From contig JAUVEQ010000088.1 in the NCBI GenBank assembly GCA_030594725.1, forward strand, positions 1 to 9,140: a DNA stretch of 9,140 nucleotides, written 5' to 3'. The stretch comes from Methanobacteriota archaeon (GTDB lineage: Archaea; Thermoplasmatota; DTKX01; GCA-020343715). Both the position numbers and the translations under genes were made by a program. Positions 1 to 6,152 of the stretch are shown one piece after another. Within the stretch, counting starts at the first letter, position 1, and every line of letters begins with the position of its first letter. Below the pieces are notes generated by a model that was given only the letters and a program-made list of their open reading frames with translations, did not search any database and was not told where the DNA came from.

Positions 1-456
1 GTGGTGAAGGATGCTTCGGGCCACCTCCCCGATAATCGCAGTGCGATCCGATGCGGTGGCGCCCCCCATGGCGAAGGCCCTTGCAGCGATGGCCACCCGC
101 CTGCGCATGTCACCGGCCGTGGCCGCGAGGAGGAGCTCGGGGTAGCCCTCCATGCCCGAGGCGATCGCATTGGTGAATCCCAGGATCGAGCAGTCATCGG
201 TCGGGACAGCGAGAACGCCACCCCACGGAGGGATATCGCGCTGGGCTGAGACGAGGTCCATCCTTGTTGTGAGAGGTAGATCCTCCATGGGTATCTGGCC
301 ACTCGCGCCGGTGAGATGTTCCGCCAACAATCTATGATAGAAGGGCGAACGCTTTCGTAGGAACGCAAGTTGGGCGAGTAGGGAATGGTGCTGCTCCTTC
401 AGCAGCTCCTCTCGGGGAAGCCTCTCCACCTCTGGGACGCGGTCCGGCGAGGTCAT
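1..456 (-). CDS. Phenylacetate-CoA ligase-like (PaaK/ANL superfamily) protein, N-terminal part
   Basis: The minus strand is open from the window edge to beyond 456; 152 residues are visible and the C-terminal part lies outside. The opening matches the PaaK group: LPREELL at residues 13-19, a helix ending in SPFYHRLL (37-44), then a 'PMEDLPLTT..DL' stretch (56-68), like the family's 'leading to first strand' region. PaaK enzymes adenylate an aryl or acyl acid and transfer it to CoA in the cytoplasm. Oddly, where the family normally has its ATP-binding SSGTTG loop (near residues 91-104) this protein reads ILGFTNAIASGMEG, so adenylation may be lost or altered. The start at 456 places LPRE at the usual distance from the N terminus. 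An in-frame ATG at 507 (169 visible residues) is an alternative and would sit about 27 bp from a TATA-like box. Family assignment is fairly sure, activity is not. Confidence 0.72.
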   Translation of the reverse strand, partial: MTSPDRVPEVERLPREELLKEQHHSLLAQLAFLRKRSPFYHRLLAEHLTGASGQIPMEDLPLTTRMDLVSAQRDIPPWGGVLAVPTDDCSILGFTNAIASGMEGYPELLLAATAGDMRRRVAIAARAFAMGGATASDRTAIIGEVARSILHH

Positions 457-523
457 CGTGGGCCGGTGGATAATCGACTTCCTTGGATAATGGTTTTGCG
501 AGAACATCGGGGGCTCGTGTCGA

Positions 524-556
524 CCATAAAGGATATACACGAGTGATAGCTATCTC
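524..556. promoter_or_regulatory. Divergent promoter region with palindrome
   Basis: The 118-bp gap between the ligase-like gene (minus) and the RND remnant (plus) contains an AT-rich element, ATAAAGGATATAC (526-538), and a perfect 10-bp palindrome GATAGCTATC at 545-554. Read on the minus strand, TATATCCT (537-530) is centred about 27 bp from the alternative ATG at 507. Read on the plus strand it would place a transcript start near 560, just before the ATG at 575. The element could therefore serve as a shared promoter, with the palindrome as a possible operator. This rests on motif position only. Confidence 0.35.
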
Positions 557-574
557 AACGACGGTAGGGATAGA

Positions 575-916
575 ATGTCTTTCTATGATAGCATGGCCGA
601 TGGCCTTTCTAAGCATGCAGGGGTCTTCGTGGTCGTCGTCCTTCTGGTCACGGGCATGATGTTCGTGGTATTCGGGACGATGGAACAGTCCTACGAGGCC
701 TCCAGCGACCCCGCGGGCTCCACCTTCATCGGATTCCTGATCATCGGATTCTCTCCGATGACGATTTTCTCCAAGTTCGGTTTCCTCACCGCCCTCATGA
801 TCGCGATGGCCTTCATCGCCGCCGTCGTGGTACTTCCAGCATTCCTGGCCCTGACCGTCAGGAAACCTCCCGAGGCAACGGAACCTGAAGCGGCACCCTC
901 TACCTCGGAGGGTTGA
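575..916 (+). CDS. Truncated RND/MMPL-type membrane protein (internal-deletion remnant)
   Basis: The protein has 113 residues. Residues 1-40 look like the N terminus of an RND/MMPL exporter: a short cytoplasmic lead (FYDSMADGLSKH) and a first membrane helix (about 15-34). Residues 48-94 look like the extreme C-terminal end of the same family: STFIGFLIIGFSPM, then FGFLTALMIAMAFIAA and VVVLPAFLAL, followed by a charged Pro/Glu tail. Full-length members usually have roughly 700-1000 residues and 12 helices with large outer domains; all of that is missing between about residues 42 and 48, in frame. It is most likely a remnant of an internal deletion, or a minimal 2-3 helix protein kept for another use. 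It cannot work as a pump alone. A weak GGTAGGGA lies upstream of the ATG. It is followed after 1 nt by the YjeF_N gene, so the two are probably co-translated. An assembly artefact cannot be excluded. Confidence 0.65.
   Translation: MSFYDSMADGLSKHAGVFVVVVLLVTGMMFVVFGTMEQSYEASSDPAGSTFIGFLIIGFSPMTIFSKFGFLTALMIAMAFIAAVVVLPAFLALTVRKPPEATEPEAAPSTSEG
907..912 (+). promoter_or_regulatory. Shine-Dalgarno for YjeF_N gene
   Basis: GGAGGG lies 5 nt before the ATG at 918 and inside the last codons of the upstream gene. The junction reads TGA-G-ATG, which supports the chosen start and translational coupling. Confidence 0.7.
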
Positions 917-917
917 G

Positions 918-1589
918 ATGGAGATACCCTCGGTCACAGTAGAGCAGATGCGCGAGGTCGACCGCCTCATGGTCGAGGAGTTCGACATATCCCTCCCCCA
1001 GATGATGGAGAACGCCGGTCGTATCCTTGCCGGGCTGGTCATCGAGCTCCACGGTGGCCCGAAGGTGTCCGTCCTGGTAGGCAAGGGGAACAACGGTGGA
1101 GGCGGCCTCGTGGCCGCCAGGTACCTGCACAACAAGGGTCTGGAGGTCGACGTGGTCCTAGCCACGGAGGAGCTGGGGGATGTCCCCGCCAGACAGCTAT
1201 CGGCCCTCCGTGCCATGGGTGTACCTGAGCACGATCACGTCGGTCACCGGGCCGAGGTCCTGGTGGATGCCCTCCTTGGCTACAACGCCGTTGGTCCCCC
1301 ACGTGGCAGGATAGACGAGCTGCTGTCAGAGGCCCTCGCCATGCGGGCCCCGGTGGTCTCCCTCGATGTACCCTCGGGTCTCGACCTGGATACCGGTATC
1401 TTCCACCCCACCGCCTTCAGGCATTCGGCAGTCCTAACCCTGGGCCTTCCCAAGGAGAAAATGATCGAAACGGTGGACCAGCTGTGGATTGCGGACATCG
1501 GCATCCCCCGGGAGGTCTACGCGCGTCTTGACCTCGATGTTCCGTTCCTCTTCCAGGAGACCGACCACATCCGGATTAAGCCCAGGTGA
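918..1589 (+). CDS. YjeF_N-domain protein, NAD(P)H-hydrate epimerase-like
   Basis: 223 residues make one YjeF N-terminal (Rossmann-like) domain. The family converts R-NAD(P)HX to the S form so that the ADP/ATP-dependent dehydratase can repair it; the dehydratase domain often fused to it is not present here. Visible motifs are ENAGR (31-35), the phosphate/nucleotide loop GKGNNGGGG (55-63), VDALLGYNAVGPPRG (116-130) and LDVPSGLDLDTG (149-160). Asp150 matches the catalytic Asp of the family's DVPSG motif. In the canonical NNGGDG loop an Asp stands at position 62, here Gly. From memory, a stand-alone archaeal/bacterial subfamily shares the 'GGGG' and 'DALxGY' forms, so this may mark a subfamily with a different role rather than a defect. 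It overlaps nothing and is coupled to the RND remnant. Domain is sure, exact reaction less so. Confidence 0.85.
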   Translation: MEIPSVTVEQMREVDRLMVEEFDISLPQMMENAGRILAGLVIELHGGPKVSVLVGKGNNGGGGLVAARYLHNKGLEVDVVLATEELGDVPARQLSALRAMGVPEHDHVGHRAEVLVDALLGYNAVGPPRGRIDELLSEALAMRAPVVSLDVPSGLDLDTGIFHPTAFRHSAVLTLGLPKEKMIETVDQLWIADIGIPREVYARLDLDVPFLFQETDHIRIKPR

Positions 1590-1595
1590 GATAAA

Positions 1596-1610
1596 GAGAA
1601 ATTATTTCAG
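1596..1610 (+). promoter_or_regulatory. Putative TATA promoter of the crotonase gene
   Basis: AT-rich AGAAATTATTTC lies in the 62-bp gap after the YjeF_N gene. Its centre near 1603 predicts a transcript start near 1629, shortly before both candidate ATGs (1637 and 1652). Motif and spacing only. Confidence 0.4.
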
Positions 1611-1651
1611 CTCCCCCGGCCCTTCTCCGGTGCGGAATGTGGGTGAAGGAA

Positions 1652-2422
1652 ATGGCCAACTATGAGACCATCAAGCTCGATAGGGAGGGCGGCATCGCCA
1701 CCCTGACACTGGACAAGCCACCGCTCAACGTCCTCGACATCGCCATGATGGAGGAGATGAACGAGGCCCTGAAGGGGTTGGTGGGTGACACCACCCTCAA
1801 GGCCCTTGTGATCCGGGCAGAGGGAAAGGCGTTCTCCGCGGGTGTGGACATCTCGGACCACACCGAGGACAAGGTGGAGGATATGATCAGGATCTTCCAC
1901 GACATCTTCCGCAACATGACGCGTATCCATGCTCCCATCGTTGCCGCGGTGAAGGGAGCTGCACTGGGCGGTGGTTGCGAGGTCGCCTTGTTCTGCGACA
2001 TCTTGCTCGCATCCGAGAAGGCCAAGTTCGGTCAGCCCGAGATCCAGGTGGGGGTCTTCCCTCCCATCGCGGCGATGGCGCTCCCTCACCTTGTGGGACG
2101 GGGAAAGGCCCTCGAACTTGTGCTGACCGGGGACATCATCCGGGCCGACGAGGCCCATCGCATAGGGCTCGTGAACCAGGTGTACACCATCGAGGAGTTC
2201 GATGACAGGGTGGATGGGTACGTTGCGAAGCTGGCGAGCCTCAGCGCGCCCGTACTTCAGCTGACCAAGAGGTCCGTCACCGAATCCATGGGTCGACCCT
2301 TCGACGAGGCCCTATCAGTTGTTGAGAGGATCTACATGGATGAACTGATGGAGACCGAGGACGCCCACGAGGGGTTGGCAGCGTTCCTGCAAAAACGTGG
2401 TCCCGTGTGGAAGGACAGATAG
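1652..2422 (+). CDS. Enoyl-CoA hydratase/isomerase (crotonase), cyclohexa-1,5-dienecarbonyl-CoA hydratase-like
   Basis: The protein has 256 residues, the usual length of a single-domain crotonase. Oxyanion-hole segments are GKAFSAGVDISDH (58-70) and ALGGGCEVAL (104-113). Both acid/base glutamates of classical hydratases are present, Glu110 and Glu130, twenty residues apart as in rat crotonase (144/164). After Glu130 the usual G-x-x-PGxGGTQRL is replaced by GVFPPIAAMALP. That form, with PPLNVLD (23-29) and FSAGVD, resembles cyclohexa-1,5-diene-1-carbonyl-CoA hydratases of anaerobic benzoate pathways (from memory, not searched). A general short- or medium-chain enoyl-CoA hydratase is the alternative. 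The start at 1652 is chosen because GGTGA (1642-1646) sits 5 nt before it; an ATG at 1637 in the same frame adds 5 residues. It converges with the amidohydrolase, leaving 25 bp between stops. Probably monocistronic. Confidence 0.85.
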   Translation: MANYETIKLDREGGIATLTLDKPPLNVLDIAMMEEMNEALKGLVGDTTLKALVIRAEGKAFSAGVDISDHTEDKVEDMIRIFHDIFRNMTRIHAPIVAAVKGAALGGGCEVALFCDILLASEKAKFGQPEIQVGVFPPIAAMALPHLVGRGKALELVLTGDIIRADEAHRIGLVNQVYTIEEFDDRVDGYVAKLASLSAPVLQLTKRSVTESMGRPFDEALSVVERIYMDELMETEDAHEGLAAFLQKRGPVWKDR

Positions 2423-2424
2423 AC

Positions 2425-2449
2425 GGGCCCGACCGGTGGAGTTGGGCTC
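2425..2449 (+). terminator. Hairpin in the convergent gap
   Basis: GGGCCCGAC (2425-2433), loop CGGTGGA, GTTGGGCTC (2441-2449) form nine consecutive pairs in plus-strand RNA, two of them G-U. It fills the gap between the crotonase stop (2420-2422) and the amidohydrolase stop (2448-2450). In minus-strand RNA the two G-U pairs become A-C mismatches, so it should fold better in the crotonase transcript. There is no U tract after it, so it may protect the 3' end rather than terminate. Confidence 0.4.
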
Positions 2450-3341
2450 AAAGCAGTCCCGCGAGCATCCTTGCCGCGTTCGCGGACACCACAGCCTCCT
2501 TGAAGGCAGGGTCGATGCTCTCCTCCCGGTTGCATAGGGGGCAGAAGTAGGTGTCGAACTCCTCCCAGGCCTCGAGCCATGCGTCCGGCCTCAGCATGGG
2601 ATAGTCCGAACCGAACAGCACGCGCTCCCGGAGGTCCCGCATCTGGAGGTAATGCCACACCTGGGGCGGGTAGTACCGGGGGAGAATGCCCGCCAGGTCG
2701 ATGTAGACGTTGGGATTCCGCCACGCCACCTGGATGGCCTCGTCGACCCATGGATAGCCCACGTGGGACATGACTATCCTGAGGTCCGGGAAGTCCACGG
2801 CCACCTTGTCAAGGTGGACCGGTCTGCAGGGCCTGATGTAAGAGGGCTGTAGCCGGGTAGTTCCCGAGTGGAAGAGGATCGGGACCCCCAGGTCCTGGGC
2901 CGTCCTGTAGACCGCCCGTGCCGATTCCAGGTCGTCCGGGTAGAAGTCCTGGTAGCCGGGGTGGAGCTTGAGGCCGATGCAACCCGCCTCGACGGCTCGG
3001 CTCAGCTCCTCGGCGGCGACCTCTCCACGGTGGGGGTCGACGGCGGCGAAGACCGCGAGCACGTCGTCGTAGGGCGCGCAAAGCTCCAGTATGCGCATGT
3101 TGTCCATCCCGCAACCCCGGGCGGTCATAGCCTCCAGGTTGAGTATTATGGCCTTTTCGATGCCCAGTGCCCTGGAGAGGAGGGCGGTGTCCTCTATCGG
3201 AATGGGGTCGTCGGCCCTGCCGTGGTGATGGGCGGCCTTGGACCTGCCGAAGTAGCGACCCGCCGCCCGGTATGGCTCCCCGTAAGCCTCCAGCGCCTCG
3301 GCGCAGTACAGGTGGGCATGGATGTCTATGGGCCTCGCCAT
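2448..3341 (-). CDS. Metal-dependent amidohydrolase (amidohydrolase_2 / ACMSD-like TIM barrel)
   Basis: 297 residues, a typical length for the amidohydrolase_2 family of cytoplasmic TIM-barrel hydrolases and decarboxylases. Metal ligands visible in order are DIHAH (His8 and His10), KLHPGY (125-130), LFHSG (His158), MSHVGYPWVDEA (His193) and LFGSDYP (Asp246). The C-terminal SANAARMLAGL is the usual last helix. An unusual CPLC pair (267/270) lies between the catalytic Asp and that helix, and a HHH run (38-40) is near the N terminus. The ATG is 10 nt after the stop of the HAD/crotonase fusion, with GGTAGGT as ribosome site across that stop, so the two form an operon. The family includes decarboxylases of aromatic-type acids and C-C or C-N hydrolases; the operon suggests action on an acid or thioester of the same catabolic route. 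Family is sure, substrate unknown. Confidence 0.85.
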   Translation of the reverse strand: MARPIDIHAHLYCAEALEAYGEPYRAAGRYFGRSKAAHHHGRADDPIPIEDTALLSRALGIEKAIILNLEAMTARGCGMDNMRILELCAPYDDVLAVFAAVDPHRGEVAAEELSRAVEAGCIGLKLHPGYQDFYPDDLESARAVYRTAQDLGVPILFHSGTTRLQPSYIRPCRPVHLDKVAVDFPDLRIVMSHVGYPWVDEAIQVAWRNPNVYIDLAGILPRYYPPQVWHYLQMRDLRERVLFGSDYPMLRPDAWLEAWEEFDTYFCPLCNREESIDPAFKEAVVSANAARMLAGLL

Positions 3342-3351
3342 GATGCTGTAC

Positions 3352-5250
3352 CTACCTGCCCTTGAACTCGGGCTTGCGCCGGTCGATGAAGGCCTGGAGG
3401 CCCTCCACCCGGTCCTCGGAGGCGAAACAGAGGCTCACGGACTCCACCTCGTAGTTCAAGGCGGTGTCCAGGTCGATCTCGACGCCCCTGTTCACGGCGT
3501 GCTTGGCGAGTTTTATCGCCACGGGGCCCATGCCGGCGATCCTGTGGGCCATCGCCTTTGCCTTCTCCATCAACATGTCGGAGGGATAGACCTCGTTCAG
3601 CAGGCCGATGGCCTTTGCTTCCTTCGCGGAGAGCTGCTGGGCGGTGAGGATCAGCTCCTTGGCCTTCCACCGTCCCACCAGCCGCGGAAGGCGCTGGGTC
3701 CCCCCGAAGCCGGGGTGGATGCCCAGGCCCACCTCGGGCAGGCCGACCCGGGCCTTCTCCGAGGCCAGGATGATGTCGCATGCCAGCGCCATCTCCATGC
3801 CTCCACCCAGGGCGTAGCCGTTGATAGCGGCGATGACGATGGTGTCCATCTCCTCGATGCGGCGGAACACCCGGTGTCCGAGCTGGGTGAACGCACGGGC
3901 CTCCAGGGGGGTCTTGGTGACCATCTCCTTGATGTCCGCCCCCGCAACGAAGGCGTTTCCCTCCCCGGTGATGATCGCAACCCTGAGGGACGGGTCGGCC
4001 TCCACGGCCTCCAACGCCTCTCCGAGATCCTCCAGGACATCGGTGTTGAGGGCATTGAGGGCCGCGGGACGGCTCACCCTGAGTATGGCAACGGGTCCTT
4101 CGGTCTCGGTTACGACGGTGGACACGGACCAATTCGCATCCCCTGCGGCCAGCTCCTCCAGGGGACGGGGCATCGGGAACCTCGCGGTCTCGGGAAGTGT
4201 CTGGATCCACGCTCCCACCAGGTATCGTGCCTCCTTGGTCCCGATCTGGTTCATCATGACGAACGGCCCGTTGGCCCAACGGAGGCCTATCGTGGCACCC
4301 AGGTCGGCGTCCTCGGTGGTGCAAACGCCCTCCTCTATCAATTGCGAGGCCACGGCGAACTCCACACCGAGCAGTCGTTTCGACGCCACCTCCTTGGCGG
4401 CGGGGTCCACATCACCCTCCAGGTCCCACTTCTCCTCCTTCTCGAACTGGGCCTTGAGCAGGGGCGAAGGGGCGTACGCCTCTCCCAGGGCGTCGTGGAG
4501 GGAGCACTGGGAATGGTAGGCGATGGGGATGCCGGTGGCGTTCATCAGGGCGAAGGGTCCCATGCCGATGCCGAAGGCCTCGCAGGCCGCTGCCTCCACC
4601 TCCGGGATGTTCGCGACCTTCTCGTCGACCAGGCGGCATGCCTCGTTGAGGTAGGGGACGAAGTAGCGATTGACGATGAAGCCTGGAGAGTCCTTGCACC
4701 TTATCGGGACCTTGCCCATGATCCGTCCCAGGTCCATGAGGAGGTCCATGGTATCCTCTGAGGTCTCGTCTCCCGCGATGACCTCGAGAAGGCGGTTGAT
4801 GGCAGCCGGGTAGAAGTAGTGGAGTCCTGCGAAGTTCGGGCCCCTGGATGTGATCTTGGCCATCTCGGTGACGCTAAGGGAGGAGGTGTTGCTGACCAGA
4901 ATGGTCTCGGGGGGGCACAGCTTGTCCAGCTCCTCGAACACCTGGCGCTTGATATCCATGTCCTCGAAGATAGCCTCGATGACCAGCTGGGCGCCCTCTA
5001 CGGCCTCGGCCATGTCCGTAGTGCCATGGATGGCGCCGAGGATGGTCTCGGACTGCTCCTGGGTGACCTTCTTGCGGCGGACGCCCTCCTCCAGGGTCTT
5101 CCGGATGTTGTCAAGGCCGCCCTGGACGAAGCGGTCCTCTATGTCGCGAAGTGTGACCTGGTAACCCGACTGTGCGGCCCTCTGTGCAATGCCAGCGCCC
5201 ATGGTCCCTGCTCCCAGGACGCATACCTTCCGGATGTCGCTCGGCCTCAT
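3352..5250 (-). CDS. Bifunctional 3-hydroxyacyl-CoA dehydrogenase / enoyl-CoA hydratase fusion
   Basis: 632 residues catalyse two beta-oxidation steps: hydration of enoyl-CoA and NAD-dependent oxidation of 3-hydroxyacyl-CoA. Residues 7-185 form the Rossmann domain with GAGTMGAG (13-20), SNTSSL (120-125), GLHYFYP (His144), LLEV (Glu156) and SPGFIVNR (Asn194), which match the Ser/His/Glu/Asn set of HAD enzymes. Residues 187-270 and about 291-350 are two C-terminal HAD helical domains. From about 384 a full crotonase follows: FVAGADI (434-440), LGGGMEMA with Glu486, PEVGLGIHPGFGGTQRL with Glu506; both catalytic glutamates are intact. The order HAD then hydratase is the reverse of bacterial FadB/FadJ and is common in archaea. 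ATG at 5250 has a purine-rich GGGAGAGAG just upstream. First gene of an operon with the amidohydrolase; its upstream region carries repeated ATCGCA elements. Confidence 0.95.
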   Translation of the reverse strand: MRPSDIRKVCVLGAGTMGAGIAQRAAQSGYQVTLRDIEDRFVQGGLDNIRKTLEEGVRRKKVTQEQSETILGAIHGTTDMAEAVEGAQLVIEAIFEDMDIKRQVFEELDKLCPPETILVSNTSSLSVTEMAKITSRGPNFAGLHYFYPAAINRLLEVIAGDETSEDTMDLLMDLGRIMGKVPIRCKDSPGFIVNRYFVPYLNEACRLVDEKVANIPEVEAAACEAFGIGMGPFALMNATGIPIAYHSQCSLHDALGEAYAPSPLLKAQFEKEEKWDLEGDVDPAAKEVASKRLLGVEFAVASQLIEEGVCTTEDADLGATIGLRWANGPFVMMNQIGTKEARYLVGAWIQTLPETARFPMPRPLEELAAGDANWSVSTVVTETEGPVAILRVSRPAALNALNTDVLEDLGEALEAVEADPSLRVAIITGEGNAFVAGADIKEMVTKTPLEARAFTQLGHRVFRRIEEMDTIVIAAINGYALGGGMEMALACDIILASEKARVGLPEVGLGIHPGFGGTQRLPRLVGRWKAKELILTAQQLSAKEAKAIGLLNEVYPSDMLMEKAKAMAHRIAGMGPVAIKLAKHAVNRGVEIDLDTALNYEVESVSLCFASEDRVEGLQAFIDRRKPEFKGR

Positions 5251-5310
5251 TCTGCTCTCTCCCTAACCTTGGAACGGGATGTGGGGGATTGTAGGGGGAA
5301 GTAATCAATG

Positions 5311-5352
5311 TTTGCGATAACACAACAAATCGCATGAGAATGATATCGCAAA
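5311..5352. promoter_or_regulatory. Triple ATCGCA element, candidate operator
   Basis: TTTGCGATA (5311-5319) and TATCGCAAA (5344-5352) form a perfect 9-bp inverted repeat with a 24-bp spacer, and a third copy, AAATCGCA, lies between them (5327-5334). Cores of copies two and three are 16 bp apart. The element sits 61-102 bp upstream of the HAD/crotonase start and between it and the first HdeD gene, a fitting position for a repressor of a fatty-acyl or acid-CoA operon. The regulator is not in the window. Confidence 0.45.
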
Positions 5353-5361
5353 TTGAAATGG

Positions 5362-5376
5362 AATGATTTAAAAAGA
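5362..5376 (+). promoter_or_regulatory. Putative archaeal TATA box (TTTAAAA)
   Basis: TTTAAAA (5367-5373), preceded by GAATGA, is the best TATA match in the 215-bp divergent region. On the plus strand it predicts a start near 5396 and a leader of about 70 nt for the first HdeD gene. The core is palindromic, so minus-strand use is possible, but it would be far from the ATG at 5250. Confidence 0.4.
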
Positions 5377-5412
5377 ACTTGGGAATTTATGGATTAACCT
5401 AACGGGTTCGGG

Positions 5413-5427
5413 TAAAGAATAAATAAC
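5413..5427 (+). promoter_or_regulatory. Alternative TATA-like box for the first HdeD gene
   Basis: AAAGAATAAATAAC is centred about 26 bp before position 5448, which would give a short leader containing just the GGGAGG ribosome site (5452-5457), 8 nt before the ATG at 5466. A second candidate to the TTTAAAA box upstream. Confidence 0.35.
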
Positions 5428-5465
5428 ATGAGGTGTCTCCATGACTATACCGGGAGGCGGGTAGT

Positions 5466-6050
5466 ATGACAGGTGAATCCTTAGAATCGCCAGTCCAAGA
5501 CCCCATGAAAACCATGAGGGAGCTCATGCTCAACAGGCCCTGGTGGGAACTGGTCCTTCGTGGCCTATTCATCATGATATTCGGTATCATAGCCATCGCC
5601 TGGCCTGATATCAGCCTGTGGGCCTTGATCCTCATCTTCGGGGTATTCATCTTCGTGGAAGGGCTCTTCCAGATGGTCGCGGCCTTCTCGGTGAAGAAGG
5701 AGGACCCCAGCTGGTCGCTGATGTTCATTAGCGGTCTCTTCAGCTTCATCATCGGCATCCTTGCCATCTCATGGCCCGGTGTCACTGCCGTGGTACTCCT
5801 CTGGCTCATCGGTGCATGGGCCATCGTTGTCGGTATCACCCAGATAGCTTACTCCGGTCAGGCGAAGCAGGAAGACGGCACTCGGCGCGGCCTAATGGTC
5901 GTCGGTGGCCTGATCGCCATCATGTTCGGCTTCATGGCATTCCTGTGGCCCGGTGCCACCGCCATAACCCTGATCTTGATAATCGGGTTCTTCGCGATAT
6001 TCTTCGGTATCCAACTCATGGTCGTTGGCTTCATGTCAAGGGATAAATAG
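5466..6050 (+). CDS. HdeD family (DUF308) membrane protein, copy 1
   Basis: 194 residues of mostly hydrophobic sequence with about six membrane helices and a short soluble N terminus (1-22). It is built of three two-helix repeats, each with a WP turn after the first helix: IAWPDIS (44-50), ISWPGVT (101-107) and FLWPGAT (159-165). This pattern is the DUF308 repeat of HdeD, an inner-membrane protein that in E. coli belongs to the acid-stress region; its molecular activity is unknown. RPWWELVLRG (24-33) starts the first helix. A GGGAGG ribosome site lies 8 nt before the ATG. The next gene is a paralogue in the same orientation 102 bp downstream. Family is sure; function in archaea is open, perhaps membrane stress or ion/pH homeostasis given the potassium channel that follows. 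Confidence 0.88.
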   Translation: MTGESLESPVQDPMKTMRELMLNRPWWELVLRGLFIMIFGIIAIAWPDISLWALILIFGVFIFVEGLFQMVAAFSVKKEDPSWSLMFISGLFSFIIGILAISWPGVTAVVLLWLIGAWAIVVGITQIAYSGQAKQEDGTRRGLMVVGGLIAIMFGFMAFLWPGATAITLILIIGFFAIFFGIQLMVVGFMSRDK

Positions 6051-6137
6051 AACTGAGGAAGGTCAAGCTAGCGACATCTTCGAACGAAAGAACGCAAAAA
6101 TGTAGATAAAGTAAGATAACATAGGAGAATACAATTC

Positions 6138-6144
6138 AAGGAGG
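6138..6144 (+). promoter_or_regulatory. Shine-Dalgarno of HdeD copy 2
   Basis: AAGGAGG, a strong anti-16S match, lies 8 nt before the ATG at 6153. The gap before it (6051-6137) is AT-rich, with TATA-like stretches such as GATAAAG near 6105-6111, so copy 2 may have its own promoter. Confidence 0.65.
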
Positions 6145-6152
6145 ATTTCAAA

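Noticed and set aside
1..249. 82-codon plus-strand frame at the left edge
   Set aside because: Antisense to the PaaK-like gene, whose minus-strand frame shows clear family motifs and continues to 456.
332..1216. 294-codon open frame on the minus strand
   Set aside because: Antisense to the RND remnant and the YjeF_N gene; its translation is rich in Arg, Gly, Pro and His, with no recognisable domain.
3326..4324. 332-codon second minus-strand frame within the HAD/crotonase gene
   Set aside because: Same strand but another frame; compositionally Arg/Gly/His-rich with no domain, while the 632-aa frame covers the region with intact catalytic residues.
3322..4761. 479-codon open frame on the plus strand
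   Set aside because: It lies antisense to the HAD/crotonase fusion, whose protein has complete motifs; the antisense translation is low-complexity and matches no family. GC-rich coding produces such shadows.
5251..5465. Possible small RNA or tRNA in the AT-rich divergent region
   Set aside because: No tRNA arms or T-loop (GTTCRA) in a proper cloverleaf were found; the repeats fit operator and promoter elements better.
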